9,913 bases of DNA from Leptolyngbyaceae cyanobacterium M65_K2018_010 (GTDB taxonomy: Bacteria; Cyanobacteriota; Cyanobacteriia; Phormidesmidales; Phormidesmidaceae), in NCBI GenBank assembly GCA_015295885.1, contig DVEE01000428.1, positions 1-9,913 on the forward strand, given 5' to 3'. Below are positions 1-6,797 of this stretch, piece after piece. Made by a program: the position numbers and the translations under genes. The notes beneath the pieces were generated by a model. That model was not told where the DNA came from and searched no databases. It saw nothing but the letters and a program-made list of their open reading frames with translations. Within the stretch, counting starts at the first letter, position 1. Each line of letters begins with the position of its first letter.

Positions 1-6
1 CGCTAG
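1..6 (+). CDS. rpsI: possible last two codons of ribosomal protein S9 (rpsI), partial
   Basis: The window opens with CGC TAG, an arginine codon followed by a stop. Bacterial S9 ends in an almost invariant Ser-Lys-Arg, and cyanobacteria usually carry the order rplM-rpsI-rpmE-prfA. The next two genes here are rpmE and prfA, so an arginine-stop immediately upstream fits the end of rpsI. Only six bases are visible, so this rests on gene order and one codon, not on recognisable protein sequence. Confidence 0.3.
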   Translation, partial: R

Positions 7-80
7 AATGGCTTCAGGGCCCAAGCGGCCTGGCTTTCCTAGGTTGCTTTCATTTTTTGTTGACGTTTTTTGTACCTGCT

Positions 81-323
81 ATGGCTAAGTCTGACATTCA
101 CCCCACCTGGTATCCTGAGGCCAAGGTCTACTGCGATGGCCAGGAAGTGATGACCGTAGGGTCTACTAAACCTGAACTCCATGTGGATGTGTGGTCCGGG
201 AATCATCCCTTCTATACGGGCACCCAGAAGATTATTGATACGGAAGGTCGGGTAGAGCGCTTTTTGCGTAAATATGGCATGGCCGAGGCGGCGCCCGCGG
301 CACCTCAGGATCAAAAGGCCTAG
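81..323 (+). CDS. rpmE: 50S ribosomal protein L31
   Basis: This encodes an 80-residue L31, a protein of the large ribosomal subunit near the bridge to the small subunit. The sequence shows the family blocks DIHP, STKPELHVDVWSG, HPFYTGTQ and GRVERF. The ATG at 81 gives the standard start MAKSDIHP; the reading frame extends further upstream only through a TTG at 57, which would add residues unlike any L31. Zinc-binding L31 proteins (E. coli) carry four cysteines, but here the second pair is replaced by W-S-G-N and only one cysteine (YCDGQ) remains, so it is a zinc-free form, as is usual in cyanobacteria. The last 10 or so residues are an Ala/Pro-rich tail (AEAAPAAPQDQKA). There is no clear Shine-Dalgarno sequence. 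The next gene, prfA, starts 72 bp downstream on the same strand, so the two are probably cotranscribed. Confidence 0.97.
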   Translation: MAKSDIHPTWYPEAKVYCDGQEVMTVGSTKPELHVDVWSGNHPFYTGTQKIIDTEGRVERFLRKYGMAEAAPAAPQDQKA

Positions 324-395
324 CCCTACCCGCTGCAGTTCAGGTCAATCCCGGGAGTCCGTGCTTCTGGGCAGTTAGCGGTAGGCGTGGCAAGT

Positions 396-1496
396 ATGGC
401 TGAATCCTATTTAATTGAGAAACTCAACTCCGTTGAACAAACTTTCCAGGAACTCACCCGGAAGTTAGCGGATCCCGACGTAGCTCAGGATCCAGACGAG
501 TTTCAACGCATTGCCAAGACCCGTTCGGCTTTGGAAGAAACGGTGATTGCCTACGATGACTGGAAGCACACTAAGCAGGAGTTGGCGGGAGCAAAAGAGG
601 TTTACAAGGAGGCCAGCGGCGATCTAGAACTGCGGGAAATGGCAGCCCTAGAGGTGGAGGATTTAGAACGGCGTCTGGCGGATCTGGAAACTCGGTTGAA
701 GGTGTTGTTGCTACCGAGGGATCCCAACGATGACAAAAATATCATGCTCGAAATTCGGGCTGGGGCCGGTGGCGATGAAGCCAGTATCTGGGCCGGAGAC
801 TTAGTACGTCTCTACTCCCGCTATGCCGAAAGCCAAGGCTGGAAGGTTAAGCTGCTGAGCGAATCGGCGGCGGATATGGGCGGTTTTAAGGAAGCGATTT
901 TGGAAATTTCCGGCGATCGCGTCTACAGCAAACTGAAGTTTGAAGCCGGGGTTCACCGGGTGCAGCGGGTACCCGTCACCGAGGCCGGGGGGCGGGTTCA
1001 CACCTCCACGGCGACGGTGGCGATTATGCCAGAGGTGGACGATGTGGAAGTGCACATCGATCCTAAGGATATTGAACTCACTACAGCTCGCTCGGGGGGG
1101 GCTGGGGGGCAAAACGTCAACAAGGTTGAAACGGCGGTAGACCTGTTCCACAAACCCACGGGCATTCGCATTTTTTGCACCGAGGAGCGATCGCAGTTGC
1201 AAAACCGAGAGCGGGCGATGCAGATTTTGCGGGCTAAGCTCTACGAAATGAAACTACGGGAACAACAGGAGGCGGTGACCTCCATGCGGCGATCGCAGGT
1301 GGGTAGTGGCGACCGCTCCGAGAAAATTCGCACCTATAACTACAAGGACAACCGCGTCACGGATCATCGCCTCAACCAGAACTTTACCCTCACCCCTGTT
1401 CTGGAAGGAGAGATTGAAGACCTAGTTCAGTCCTGCATTAGTCGCGATCAGCAAGAGCGTTTGGAAGAATTGGCGGCTGAATCATCGCCGGTTTAA
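396..1496 (+). CDS. prfA: peptide chain release factor 1 (RF1)
   Basis: RF1 reads UAA and UAG stop codons in the ribosomal A site and triggers hydrolysis of peptidyl-tRNA. From the ATG at 396 the protein is 366 residues, the normal RF1 length (E. coli 360). Visible landmarks are the N-terminal helical domain, the RAGAGGDEA block (about 121-129), the codon-recognition tripeptide P-V-T (193-195; the P-x-T form marks RF1 rather than RF2's SPF), and the catalytic GGQ (237-239) inside SGGAGGQNVNK. The C-terminal VTDHRLN block is also present. A GTG at 387 is in frame and would add three residues, but the cyanobacterial consensus start is MAESYLIEKLNSVEQTF, matching the ATG. The gene follows rpmE, consistent with a translation cluster. 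An 8-G run (1094-1101) and a 6-G run (1104-1109) encode the glycines next to GGQ; the frame is intact. RF2 is excluded by P-V-T. Confidence 0.97.
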   Translation: MAESYLIEKLNSVEQTFQELTRKLADPDVAQDPDEFQRIAKTRSALEETVIAYDDWKHTKQELAGAKEVYKEASGDLELREMAALEVEDLERRLADLETRLKVLLLPRDPNDDKNIMLEIRAGAGGDEASIWAGDLVRLYSRYAESQGWKVKLLSESAADMGGFKEAILEISGDRVYSKLKFEAGVHRVQRVPVTEAGGRVHTSTATVAIMPEVDDVEVHIDPKDIELTTARSGGAGGQNVNKVETAVDLFHKPTGIRIFCTEERSQLQNRERAMQILRAKLYEMKLREQQEAVTSMRRSQVGSGDRSEKIRTYNYKDNRVTDHRLNQNFTLTPVLEGEIEDLVQSCISRDQQERLEELAAESSPV

Positions 1497-1511
1497 CCTG
1501 CCCTGAATCTG

Positions 1512-1581
1512 GACCGGTGGGCTAGACTGAGCAGATAGCTGCCCCTCTTCCATGGCTGGGGGGATGGGGCTAAAACCGGTC
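1512..1581 (+). repeat. inverted repeat framing the prfA-sbcD spacer
   Basis: GACCGGT at 1512-1518 is complementary to ACCGGTC at 1575-1581. Inside lies a second pair, GCCCC (1541-1545) and GGGGC (1566-1570). In RNA this could fold into a nested stem ending 13 bases before the ATG of the nuclease gene, close to its GGGAAGG ribosome-binding-like stretch (1585-1591). There is no T-run, so it is not an evident terminator. Short GC-rich repeats can arise by chance. Confidence 0.3.
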
Positions 1582-1594
1582 AACGGGAAGGTTG

Positions 1595-2839
1595 ATGGCT
1601 AAGTTTCTCCATATTGCCGATATCCATTTAGGCTTTGACCGCTACGACACCCCGGAGCGGACGAAGGACTTTTTTCGTGCCCTACAGACTGCCCTGGATC
1701 GGTATGCCATCCAGGAAGCGGTGGATTTTGTGGTGATTGCAGGAGATTTGTTTGAACACCGCAATATCAAACCCGCCACCTTAAACCAAGCCCAGGTCTG
1801 TTTACAAGCCCTCCAGCAGGCCCATATCCCCGTGTTGGCCATCGAAGGCAACCACGATAACCGGCCCTTTGGCACCCCCACCAGTTGGTTGAAGTATCTC
1901 TCGGAATGGGGATTGTTGATGCTTCTGGAACCCAACGACCCTAGAACCAGCACCGAACTGCTCTCGCCCTGGAACCCTCAAACTCGCTCCGGCAGCTACA
2001 TTGATTTGGATTGTGGTGTGCGGGTGATTGGCTCCAACTGGTATGGAGCTACCGCCCCCCGGGCGATCGCCCTTTTAGCCGCAGCGATTGAGTCGCTGCC
2101 CCCTGGCCCCGACCATACGGTCTTAATGTTTCACCACGGGCTAGAAGGACAAATTTCTCGCTATGCTGGGGCCCTGCGCTATACCGATGTACTGCCCTTG
2201 AAAGCGGCTGGGGTCGATTACCTGGCCCTGGGCCACATTCACAAGCATTACACCGTTGAAGAGGCCAATAACGTGGAAGAAAGCCGCTATGAGCGGGGCG
2301 CTTACCTGGTGGACATCGGGCCTGAGGGCATTCAGGCGGAGCTCAAAACCGACCATTTTCAACGCCCGATTCTACGGTTAGAGGTGGTGGCAAAGGGGCA
2401 GGAGAGCTTGGATCAGTTGATCCAACAGGTGCGAGAAACCGTGTCTCAAGGCCTAAGGGCCTTGCCTAGCCGCGAGTTGGCCCCGATCCTGGACCTGAAG
2501 CTGACCGGCCAGGTAGGGTTTGATCGGCTGGACCTGGACACACGGCGACTGCAGCAGCAAATCCAGGCTGAGAGCGGTGCCCTGCTAGTCTTGCTGAAGT
2601 ATGAGGTCGAGGATGTGGCCTACCAGACTCCCCTCCTGGAGGGACAGAGTCGGGTCGAGATTGAGCAATCTATCTTTGCTGACCTGCTAGTAGCCCACCG
2701 CGATTACAAGGCCCGGGCCGCAGAACTCGCCCTGGGTTTGACGGATCTTAAGGATCGGCAGTTGGCTGGGGCCGAGGAAGACACTTTGTACCAGTTTGTG
2801 GCTACCCTGCTTGGGGTCGATCTACCAGAAGGCCAATAA
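1595..2839 (+). CDS. sbcD: SbcD/Mre11-family DNA repair exonuclease (metallophosphoesterase)
   Basis: The 414-residue protein belongs to the calcineurin-like metallophosphoesterases of the SbcD/Mre11 group, two-metal nucleases that, with an SbcC/Rad50 ATPase, process hairpins and double-strand breaks. All metal-site motifs are visible in order: D-I-H (9-11), GDLFE (50-54), GNHD (85-88), FHHG (179-182) and GHIH (213-216). Residues 260-414 form the C-terminal capping/dimer region with the cyanobacterial signature GQVGFDRLDLDTRRLQQ. The ATG at 1595 gives MAKFLHIADIHLG; a TTG three bases upstream is less likely. GGGAAGG at 1585-1591 may serve as a ribosome-binding site. Oddity: after GHIHKHYTVE the chain runs directly into EANNVEESRYERG; family members as I remember them carry about ten more residues with W-x-F-N-P-G-S-L here. 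No sbcC lies in the window. The last 18 bp overlap the convergent permease gene. The nuclease family is certain; the exact substrate is not. Confidence 0.87.
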   Translation: MAKFLHIADIHLGFDRYDTPERTKDFFRALQTALDRYAIQEAVDFVVIAGDLFEHRNIKPATLNQAQVCLQALQQAHIPVLAIEGNHDNRPFGTPTSWLKYLSEWGLLMLLEPNDPRTSTELLSPWNPQTRSGSYIDLDCGVRVIGSNWYGATAPRAIALLAAAIESLPPGPDHTVLMFHHGLEGQISRYAGALRYTDVLPLKAAGVDYLALGHIHKHYTVEEANNVEESRYERGAYLVDIGPEGIQAELKTDHFQRPILRLEVVAKGQESLDQLIQQVRETVSQGLRALPSRELAPILDLKLTGQVGFDRLDLDTRRLQQQIQAESGALLVLLKYEVEDVAYQTPLLEGQSRVEIEQSIFADLLVAHRDYKARAAELALGLTDLKDRQLAGAEEDTLYQFVATLLGVDLPEGQ

Positions 2840-3598
2840 GCCACGTTCTTGCCAGATCATAAAGAGGCCACTCAAGGCCACGAAGGTAAAAACCATCTGA
2901 CGAAACTGCTGGGCAGAAATGCGCTCTAGCACCCGCTTGCCCAGCCAGTTAGCCGGGATAGCCCCCAGGCCGATCACCAGGCCATAGGTCAGATACTTGA
3001 GGTTGAGGCTGCCCAGAGCTAGATAAACCGTGAGCTTGATGAGATGGAGAATGGTTTTATTCACCGCCTTGGTCGCTACCATGGCTTCCTTTTCTAGGCC
3101 GAAATTGAGGTAGACCGGATTCATAACGGGTCCGGTACTACCCAGCAGACCAGAGCCAATGCCATTTACCAGGGCGAAGGGTAAAAAATGCCAGGCTTGG
3201 ACAGGAAATTGGGTACTTTGAGAACCGAGGAGTTCATTTAAAAACATGGCCAGCAGGCCAATGCCTAGCAGGAGTTGCAACCCTTCGGCATGGACCTGGG
3301 TTAAGCCGTAGCAACCAATGGTGGCACCGATCGCAGCCCCAGGAACATACCAACGGGTCACTTGCCAATTGATGTGGGGCCAAAAAAATACCCCCCGCTG
3401 GGCGTTGCCTACCAGTAAACCCGTGGTGATCACTGGAGCCACGGCCTGGGCACCCAAAAGCAGCGAAACCAGGGGAATTAGAATGAAAGGACTGCCACCG
3501 CCGGCGAGCATGCTCAAAAACCAGGCCACAAAGCTGGCGATTCCAAGGGCAACGGCAATCATGGCAGGTACTGAGGAAAATTGTTCATAATTTTTCAC
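2822..3598 (-). CDS. TauE/SafE (TSUP) family membrane permease
   Basis: This is a 258-residue, very hydrophobic protein with about seven or eight predicted membrane helices (roughly 12-32, 36-62, 84-100, 106-124, 138-156, 182-200, 203-219, 234-250) in the plasma membrane. It shows the two-fold TSUP pattern: AGGGSPFILIP (32-42) in the first half and GIGSGLLGSTGPVMNP (146-161) in the second. TSUP proteins move sulfite, sulfoacetate, taurine-related compounds or other small organosulfur and carboxylate anions; the substrate cannot be inferred here. Its length matches the family. The GTG at 3598 is taken as start; an ATG 36 bases inside (3562) is an alternative that would still keep the first helix. 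Neither has a clear ribosome-binding site. The 3' end converges on the SbcD-like gene with an 18-bp overlap. It diverges from the M48-like gene across a 150-bp spacer. No sulfur-metabolism gene is adjacent, so context gives no hint of substrate. Confidence 0.9.
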   Translation of the reverse strand: MKNYEQFSSVPAMIAVALGIASFVAWFLSMLAGGGSPFILIPLVSLLLGAQAVAPVITTGLLVGNAQRGVFFWPHINWQVTRWYVPGAAIGATIGCYGLTQVHAEGLQLLLGIGLLAMFLNELLGSQSTQFPVQAWHFLPFALVNGIGSGLLGSTGPVMNPVYLNFGLEKEAMVATKAVNKTILHLIKLTVYLALGSLNLKYLTYGLVIGLGAIPANWLGKRVLERISAQQFRQMVFTFVALSGLFMIWQERGLLAFW

Positions 3599-3647
3599 CT
3601 ATTGTTAAAGTCTATGACCTTTGTTCATTCCTGACTATGGGGTGCCC

Positions 3648-3677
3648 CACCAGCTTGGTCTTTGGGTAAAGCTGGTG
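3648..3677. repeat. inverted repeat 1 in the divergent spacer
   Basis: CACCAGCTT (3648-3656) and AAGCTGGTG (3669-3677) are perfect inverted 9-mers separated by 12 bases. The element lies in the 150-bp spacer between the divergent permease gene (starts 3598, minus) and the M48-like gene (starts 3749, plus). It could be an operator for a dimeric regulator or a leader-RNA hairpin. I saw no confident promoter in this spacer. Confidence 0.5.
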
Positions 3678-3682
3678 CGAAC

Positions 3683-3704
3683 TGTCCCAGGTTGGCCTGG
3701 GACA
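3683..3704. repeat. inverted repeat 2 (tight hairpin) in the divergent spacer
   Basis: TGTCCCAGG (3683-3691) and CCTGGGACA (3696-3704) pair perfectly over 9 bp around the four-base loop TTGG. The element starts six bases after inverted repeat 1 and ends 44 bases before the ATG of the M48-like gene. It is strong enough to form in RNA, but no T-run follows on either strand, so it is not a standard intrinsic terminator. A role in the 5' leader of the M48-like mRNA, or as a DNA operator, is possible. Confidence 0.6.
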
Positions 3705-3748
3705 ACCCCTGTTAACCAGGATGTCGGCCCATCTACCCATCAATATCC

Positions 3749-6220
3749 ATGGCGGAGTCCCAAGAGCCTCAAAAATACACCCGCAAGCCACCCCCATCCC
3801 CCCCTGGCCAGGAGCCCACGACCAGGGCTGAGAGCCTCTATCAGCAGGGGCTGAATGCCTTTAAGGGCGGGGATTACCAGACGGCTTTAGCCCAATTTGA
3901 GCAGGTTGAGCGGTTGGTTTCGGTCGGGTCAGGCATGCGGCTAAAGGCCCAGATGGGTCTGGTCAGGGTCCATCAACGGCTGGGCCATAGTCAGGTCGCC
4001 CGCGATCGCTGCCAAGCCCTACGGCAGAGTGCCAACCCCAAGGTGCGCCAGTGGGCTGCCCAAACCCTGGCCACCCTGCCACCCCCCGCCGCCCCCAGTC
4101 CGGCTCGAGCTCACCAACCGGCAGCGGCAGCGGCGGTCAATCCTGAAGTGGCTATTGGCTTTGTTCCCCTGGAGGATCACCCCGGCGATACGGCCCAGTC
4201 GGCCAGGGTGCCCGCCGCCCCTGGCCCCACGGGGGAGCCTGAATCCACGCTCGCCCCAGCCCCGACAGAGGCCGAACTCAACCCCTTGGCGGCAACCCAG
4301 GGCACAGCTCAATCACTGTTTCACTTCGAGCGACTCAACCAGCCCCGTCGCGCCCTGACTCCGCTGCCAGCCCCCGCTGCTAGCCCCTCGGCCACCCCGC
4401 CGATCGCCGCTGCTGAGCCGGTGGCAGATGGGACCGCCCAAGAGGGGAACCGGGTTGGCCGGCCCCCCACTCCCCCGTCCCGTCAACCTCAGCCCCGGCC
4501 CCGCCCCCCCTATCCAGTCTGGGTGGTGCAGGGGGTTACCGCCCTGGCCACCCTCTGGGTGCTCAATGCCGGCCTGCACTGGGTTCTGCGCACCCTCAAC
4601 GGAGTGATCCGCTGGGTGCGCTGGCCCCTTCGCCTCAGCCCCATAGCCGCCTTTGAGCAGTCCCATACCCCTCTGCTGCTATGCACCCTCGTCGTACTGG
4701 TGGTGGCTAGCCCCTGGCTGATGGATGGCATCCTGGCTTGGGGCTACGGCCAGCGCCCCCTCTCGACTCGAACCCTACAGACCGCATATCCCGGGTTGCT
4801 AGGACGGCTGCGCCAGGTATGCCGCTCCCAGGGCTGGCAACTGCCCGAGTTGCGCTTGATTCCGGATTCCGCGCCCCTCTGTTTTAGCTACGGTTGGTGG
4901 CCCCGCTATAGTCGCCTGGTGGTGAGTCAAGGGTTGTTGGAGACTTGCTCCGAGGACGAATTGACTGCTCTTTGCAGCTATGAATTGGCCCATATCGCCA
5001 ACTGGGATTTGCCCGTCATCTCGGGCCTGGGGTTGGGCCTCGTGCTACTGTATACGGCCTATTGGCGGCTGGCTCTGTGGAGCAATTCCCTGGCTTCCAC
5101 CCCGGCGCGGGTGGGGGTGGGGCTTGGGGCCAACGGATGCTATGGCCTGTTTTGGCTGTTGCGGAAGCTGGCCCTGGGGTTGTCGCGGGTCCGGAGTCAC
5201 TGGTGCGATCGCCGGGCAGAGGCCTTAACCCAACACCCGATGGATTTACACCAGGGGCTACTGCGACTCACCGCTGCTATAGCCGCCCACCTGCAGCAGC
5301 AGCAGCACCTCCATCCCCTGCTGGTGAGCCTAGAGGTGCTCTTACCGGTGAGTGCCCATGGGGCAGTCAGTCCCGGCAGTTATCTGGCCACCCTGGGGTT
5401 AGCTGACTATATCCACTCAGAATGCCAAAACCCCTATCGGCAGTGGCTAATGGTGAACTCTTCCCACCCGCTCCTGGCAGAACGGCTGCGGTGGCTGAAC
5501 TTGCAAGCCTTGAGGCGAGGCCAGCCAGTTGCTATTCCTGATCTGACCGCCCCCTCGACCCTGGCCTCGGTGACTTTGCCCCAACTGCTGCTGCAAAAAA
5601 GCCCGATGGTCGGTTTGCTGGTAGGCGGGGCCGGAGCTCTGGCTCTTTGGTTGATGGGGGGAGTGGTCAATGGTTTGGGTTGGCAGCGTCTGGGTTGGTT
5701 GTACCAAGACCCGGCCCTCTTGTGGGGTGGCCTCTGGCTAGGGCTGGGGCTGGGGCTGTTGGTGCGGATCAATGCCCTCTACCCGGATATTAGACCTGGC
5801 TTGGCTCCGGCGGCCGATCCTGCCTGGCCCCGACCTGAACGGGGGGCGGCTTTACCGGTCTATGGTCAGCCGATCAGCCTGGAGGGGCGCTTGCTAGGGG
5901 CACCCGGAACCGCTAACTGGTTGGCCCAGGAACTGTACCTGGCCACCCAAACCGGAGTGATTCGGCTCTTGGCCACCTCTCCTAAGCTGGCTTGGCAAGG
6001 GCTCAGTCAACCCCATAGCCACCCGGCTAGCTGGGTGGGTCGTTCGGTGCGAGTGACGGGATGGCAACGACAGGGCGGCGGACTCCTCTGGCTGGATATG
6101 GCCACCGTGGGGTTGACTTCAAAATCCTCTTCCTTACCAGAGGCAGGCCCCCAATGGGCCACCCTGACCAGCCTAGGGCTCAGCCTGTGGGGCATTTACG
6201 TGATCTTGACCGGAGGCTGA
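3749..6220 (+). CDS. TPR-containing multi-pass membrane protein with degenerate M48 (HtpX-like) protease domain
   Basis: The 823-residue protein has, in order: a TPR-like helical segment (about 27-110, AESLYQQGLNAFKGGDYQTA); a Pro/Ala-rich linker (111-255); membrane helices near 257-285 and 303-330; an M48-like domain (340-600); further membrane helices (about 422-447, 617-645, 655-674); a beta-rich, OB-like segment (705-790, VRVTGWQRQGGGLLWLDMATV); and a last helix (804-821). HtpX-type M48 enzymes degrade misfolded membrane proteins. The fold is recognisable from SQGLLETCSEDELTALCS, SRVRS...DRRAEAL (479-492) and SHPLLAERL (572-580). However, the HExxH zinc motif reads Y-E-L-A-H (411-415), and the third-ligand Glu of the usual SR-x-R-E position is Ser (483). 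Two of three zinc ligands are thus missing, so proteolysis is doubtful. The ATG at 3749 is the first in-frame start; no ribosome-binding site is evident. Linker codons are very C-rich. The gene stands alone. Family assignment is firm, catalytic activity is not. Confidence 0.85.
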   Translation: MAESQEPQKYTRKPPPSPPGQEPTTRAESLYQQGLNAFKGGDYQTALAQFEQVERLVSVGSGMRLKAQMGLVRVHQRLGHSQVARDRCQALRQSANPKVRQWAAQTLATLPPPAAPSPARAHQPAAAAAVNPEVAIGFVPLEDHPGDTAQSARVPAAPGPTGEPESTLAPAPTEAELNPLAATQGTAQSLFHFERLNQPRRALTPLPAPAASPSATPPIAAAEPVADGTAQEGNRVGRPPTPPSRQPQPRPRPPYPVWVVQGVTALATLWVLNAGLHWVLRTLNGVIRWVRWPLRLSPIAAFEQSHTPLLLCTLVVLVVASPWLMDGILAWGYGQRPLSTRTLQTAYPGLLGRLRQVCRSQGWQLPELRLIPDSAPLCFSYGWWPRYSRLVVSQGLLETCSEDELTALCSYELAHIANWDLPVISGLGLGLVLLYTAYWRLALWSNSLASTPARVGVGLGANGCYGLFWLLRKLALGLSRVRSHWCDRRAEALTQHPMDLHQGLLRLTAAIAAHLQQQQHLHPLLVSLEVLLPVSAHGAVSPGSYLATLGLADYIHSECQNPYRQWLMVNSSHPLLAERLRWLNLQALRRGQPVAIPDLTAPSTLASVTLPQLLLQKSPMVGLLVGGAGALALWLMGGVVNGLGWQRLGWLYQDPALLWGGLWLGLGLGLLVRINALYPDIRPGLAPAADPAWPRPERGAALPVYGQPISLEGRLLGAPGTANWLAQELYLATQTGVIRLLATSPKLAWQGLSQPHSHPASWVGRSVRVTGWQRQGGGLLWLDMATVGLTSKSSSLPEAGPQWATLTSLGLSLWGIYVILTGG

Positions 6221-6239
6221 TCGGCTCAAGTAGGGCCCG

Positions 6240-6268
6240 TTGCAAAAAGAAAACAATAATGTTACATT
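6240..6268 (+). promoter_or_regulatory. possible sigma70-type promoter with extended -10
   Basis: TTGCAA (6240-6245) and TACATT (6263-6268) are spaced by 17 bases. Each matches four of six consensus positions, and a TG one base upstream of the -10 (6260-6261) makes it an extended -10. Transcription would start near 6275. The element begins 20 bases after the M48-like stop codon, so it may drive a separate short transcript ending at the terminator at 6372-6396. This is a consensus match only. Confidence 0.35.
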
Positions 6269-6301
6269 TGTTTACGAAATCGGATGCCTCCTGAGCTGTG
6301 C

Positions 6302-6317
6302 CGACCGTTAACGGTCG
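6302..6317. repeat. perfect 16-bp palindrome
   Basis: CGACCGTTAACGGTCG is identical to its reverse complement. As DNA it could bind a dimeric regulator; as RNA it makes a 6-bp stem with a TTAA loop. It lies about 27 bases after the predicted transcription start of the candidate sRNA. Confidence 0.6.
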
Positions 6318-6371
6318 TTGGGTTCTTTTCATGGCAGGTATCAGGTTCTCCTACTCTCAACACAGCAAATG

Positions 6372-6396
6372 AACCAGCCCTTTTTGGCTGGTTTTT
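6372..6396 (+). terminator. intrinsic (Rho-independent) terminator
   Basis: AACCAGCC (6372-6379) pairs with GGCTGGTT (6386-6393) over 8 bp around the six-base loop CTTTTT. The distal arm runs into a T-run (6392-6396), followed by ATTT. This is the clearest intrinsic terminator in the window on the plus strand. It ends either the M48-like transcript, whose stop is about 150 bases upstream, or the candidate short RNA starting near 6275. Confidence 0.8.
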
Positions 6397-6792
6397 ATTT
6401 GAATATTTTTGAAATTTTTGGTTGCCTACGTTCTGTTTCTGATCCCGTGTTACCTTAGTAAATGGCTTGATAAAGTCCTGGGATGACTGAGGTGTGTAAC
6501 TAGCTAGCAATCCGTTATGCTCACTGCTTGACCTGGCAAAAGTACGCCTGATGATGGTTAGAGCTATGGGGCAGGGGCCAAGCTATTTTGGATTTCAGAG
6601 GTGTGAAAACTTCTGATTTGATTTTTGTACTAGTACTTACCTCGTGACTTTTGCGATTTTCTCTTGTCCGTTTTTTGTCCGAGTTTTTTTAAGAAAAGCA
6701 ATTTTTGTGCTGGCAGATCGTTGCTTGCGCGTGGGTTTCTGCCGTTGGCAACAGGTCGGTTTGTAGGTTCGTGGTTCGCTTGTTGGAATAGT

Positions 6793-6797
6793 AGAGG
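6793..6797 (+). promoter_or_regulatory. ribosome-binding site of the RRM protein gene
   Basis: AGAGG lies 8 bases before the ATG at 6806, in the standard spacing. It is one of the few well-formed Shine-Dalgarno sequences in the window and supports that start. Confidence 0.7.

Larger units (their letters stand above)
6275..6396 (+). ncRNA. candidate small RNA of about 120 nt
   Basis: The interval from the predicted start near 6275 to the end of the T-run at 6396 has the layout of an independent bacterial sRNA: an upstream promoter-like element, an internal stem (CGACCG, loop TTAA, CGGTCG at 6302-6317), a mostly unstructured middle and a terminator hairpin. It matches no RNA family I can recognise. 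A 13-codon ORF (6331-6372, MAGIRFSYSQHSK) ends at the first base of the terminator stem but lacks a ribosome-binding site. The alternative is that this is simply the 3' untranslated end of the M48-like mRNA. Confidence 0.3.

Noticed and set aside
60..88. TTGACG as a -35 element for rpmE
   Set aside because: A -10 at proper spacing would fall inside the coding sequence, downstream of the start codon.
4019..5772. Several open frames over 80 codons on both strands inside the M48-like gene
   Set aside because: They are Pro/Arg/Gly-rich shadows of a GC-rich coding region, with no recognisable family, while the main frame has clear domains.
6320..6396. Yfr1-like cyanobacterial sRNA
   Set aside because: The stretch CTCCTACTCTCAACACAGC only loosely resembles the Yfr1 core ACUCCUCACAC and lacks the flanking two-stem layout.
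6262..6510. 82-codon minus-strand frame in the non-coding region
   Set aside because: It crosses the terminator hairpin, has no recognisable motif and no ribosome-binding site.
6627..6636. LexA/SOS-type box at GTACTAGTAC
   Set aside because: It lacks the spacing of the known cyanobacterial LexA consensus; kept only as an unnamed palindrome.
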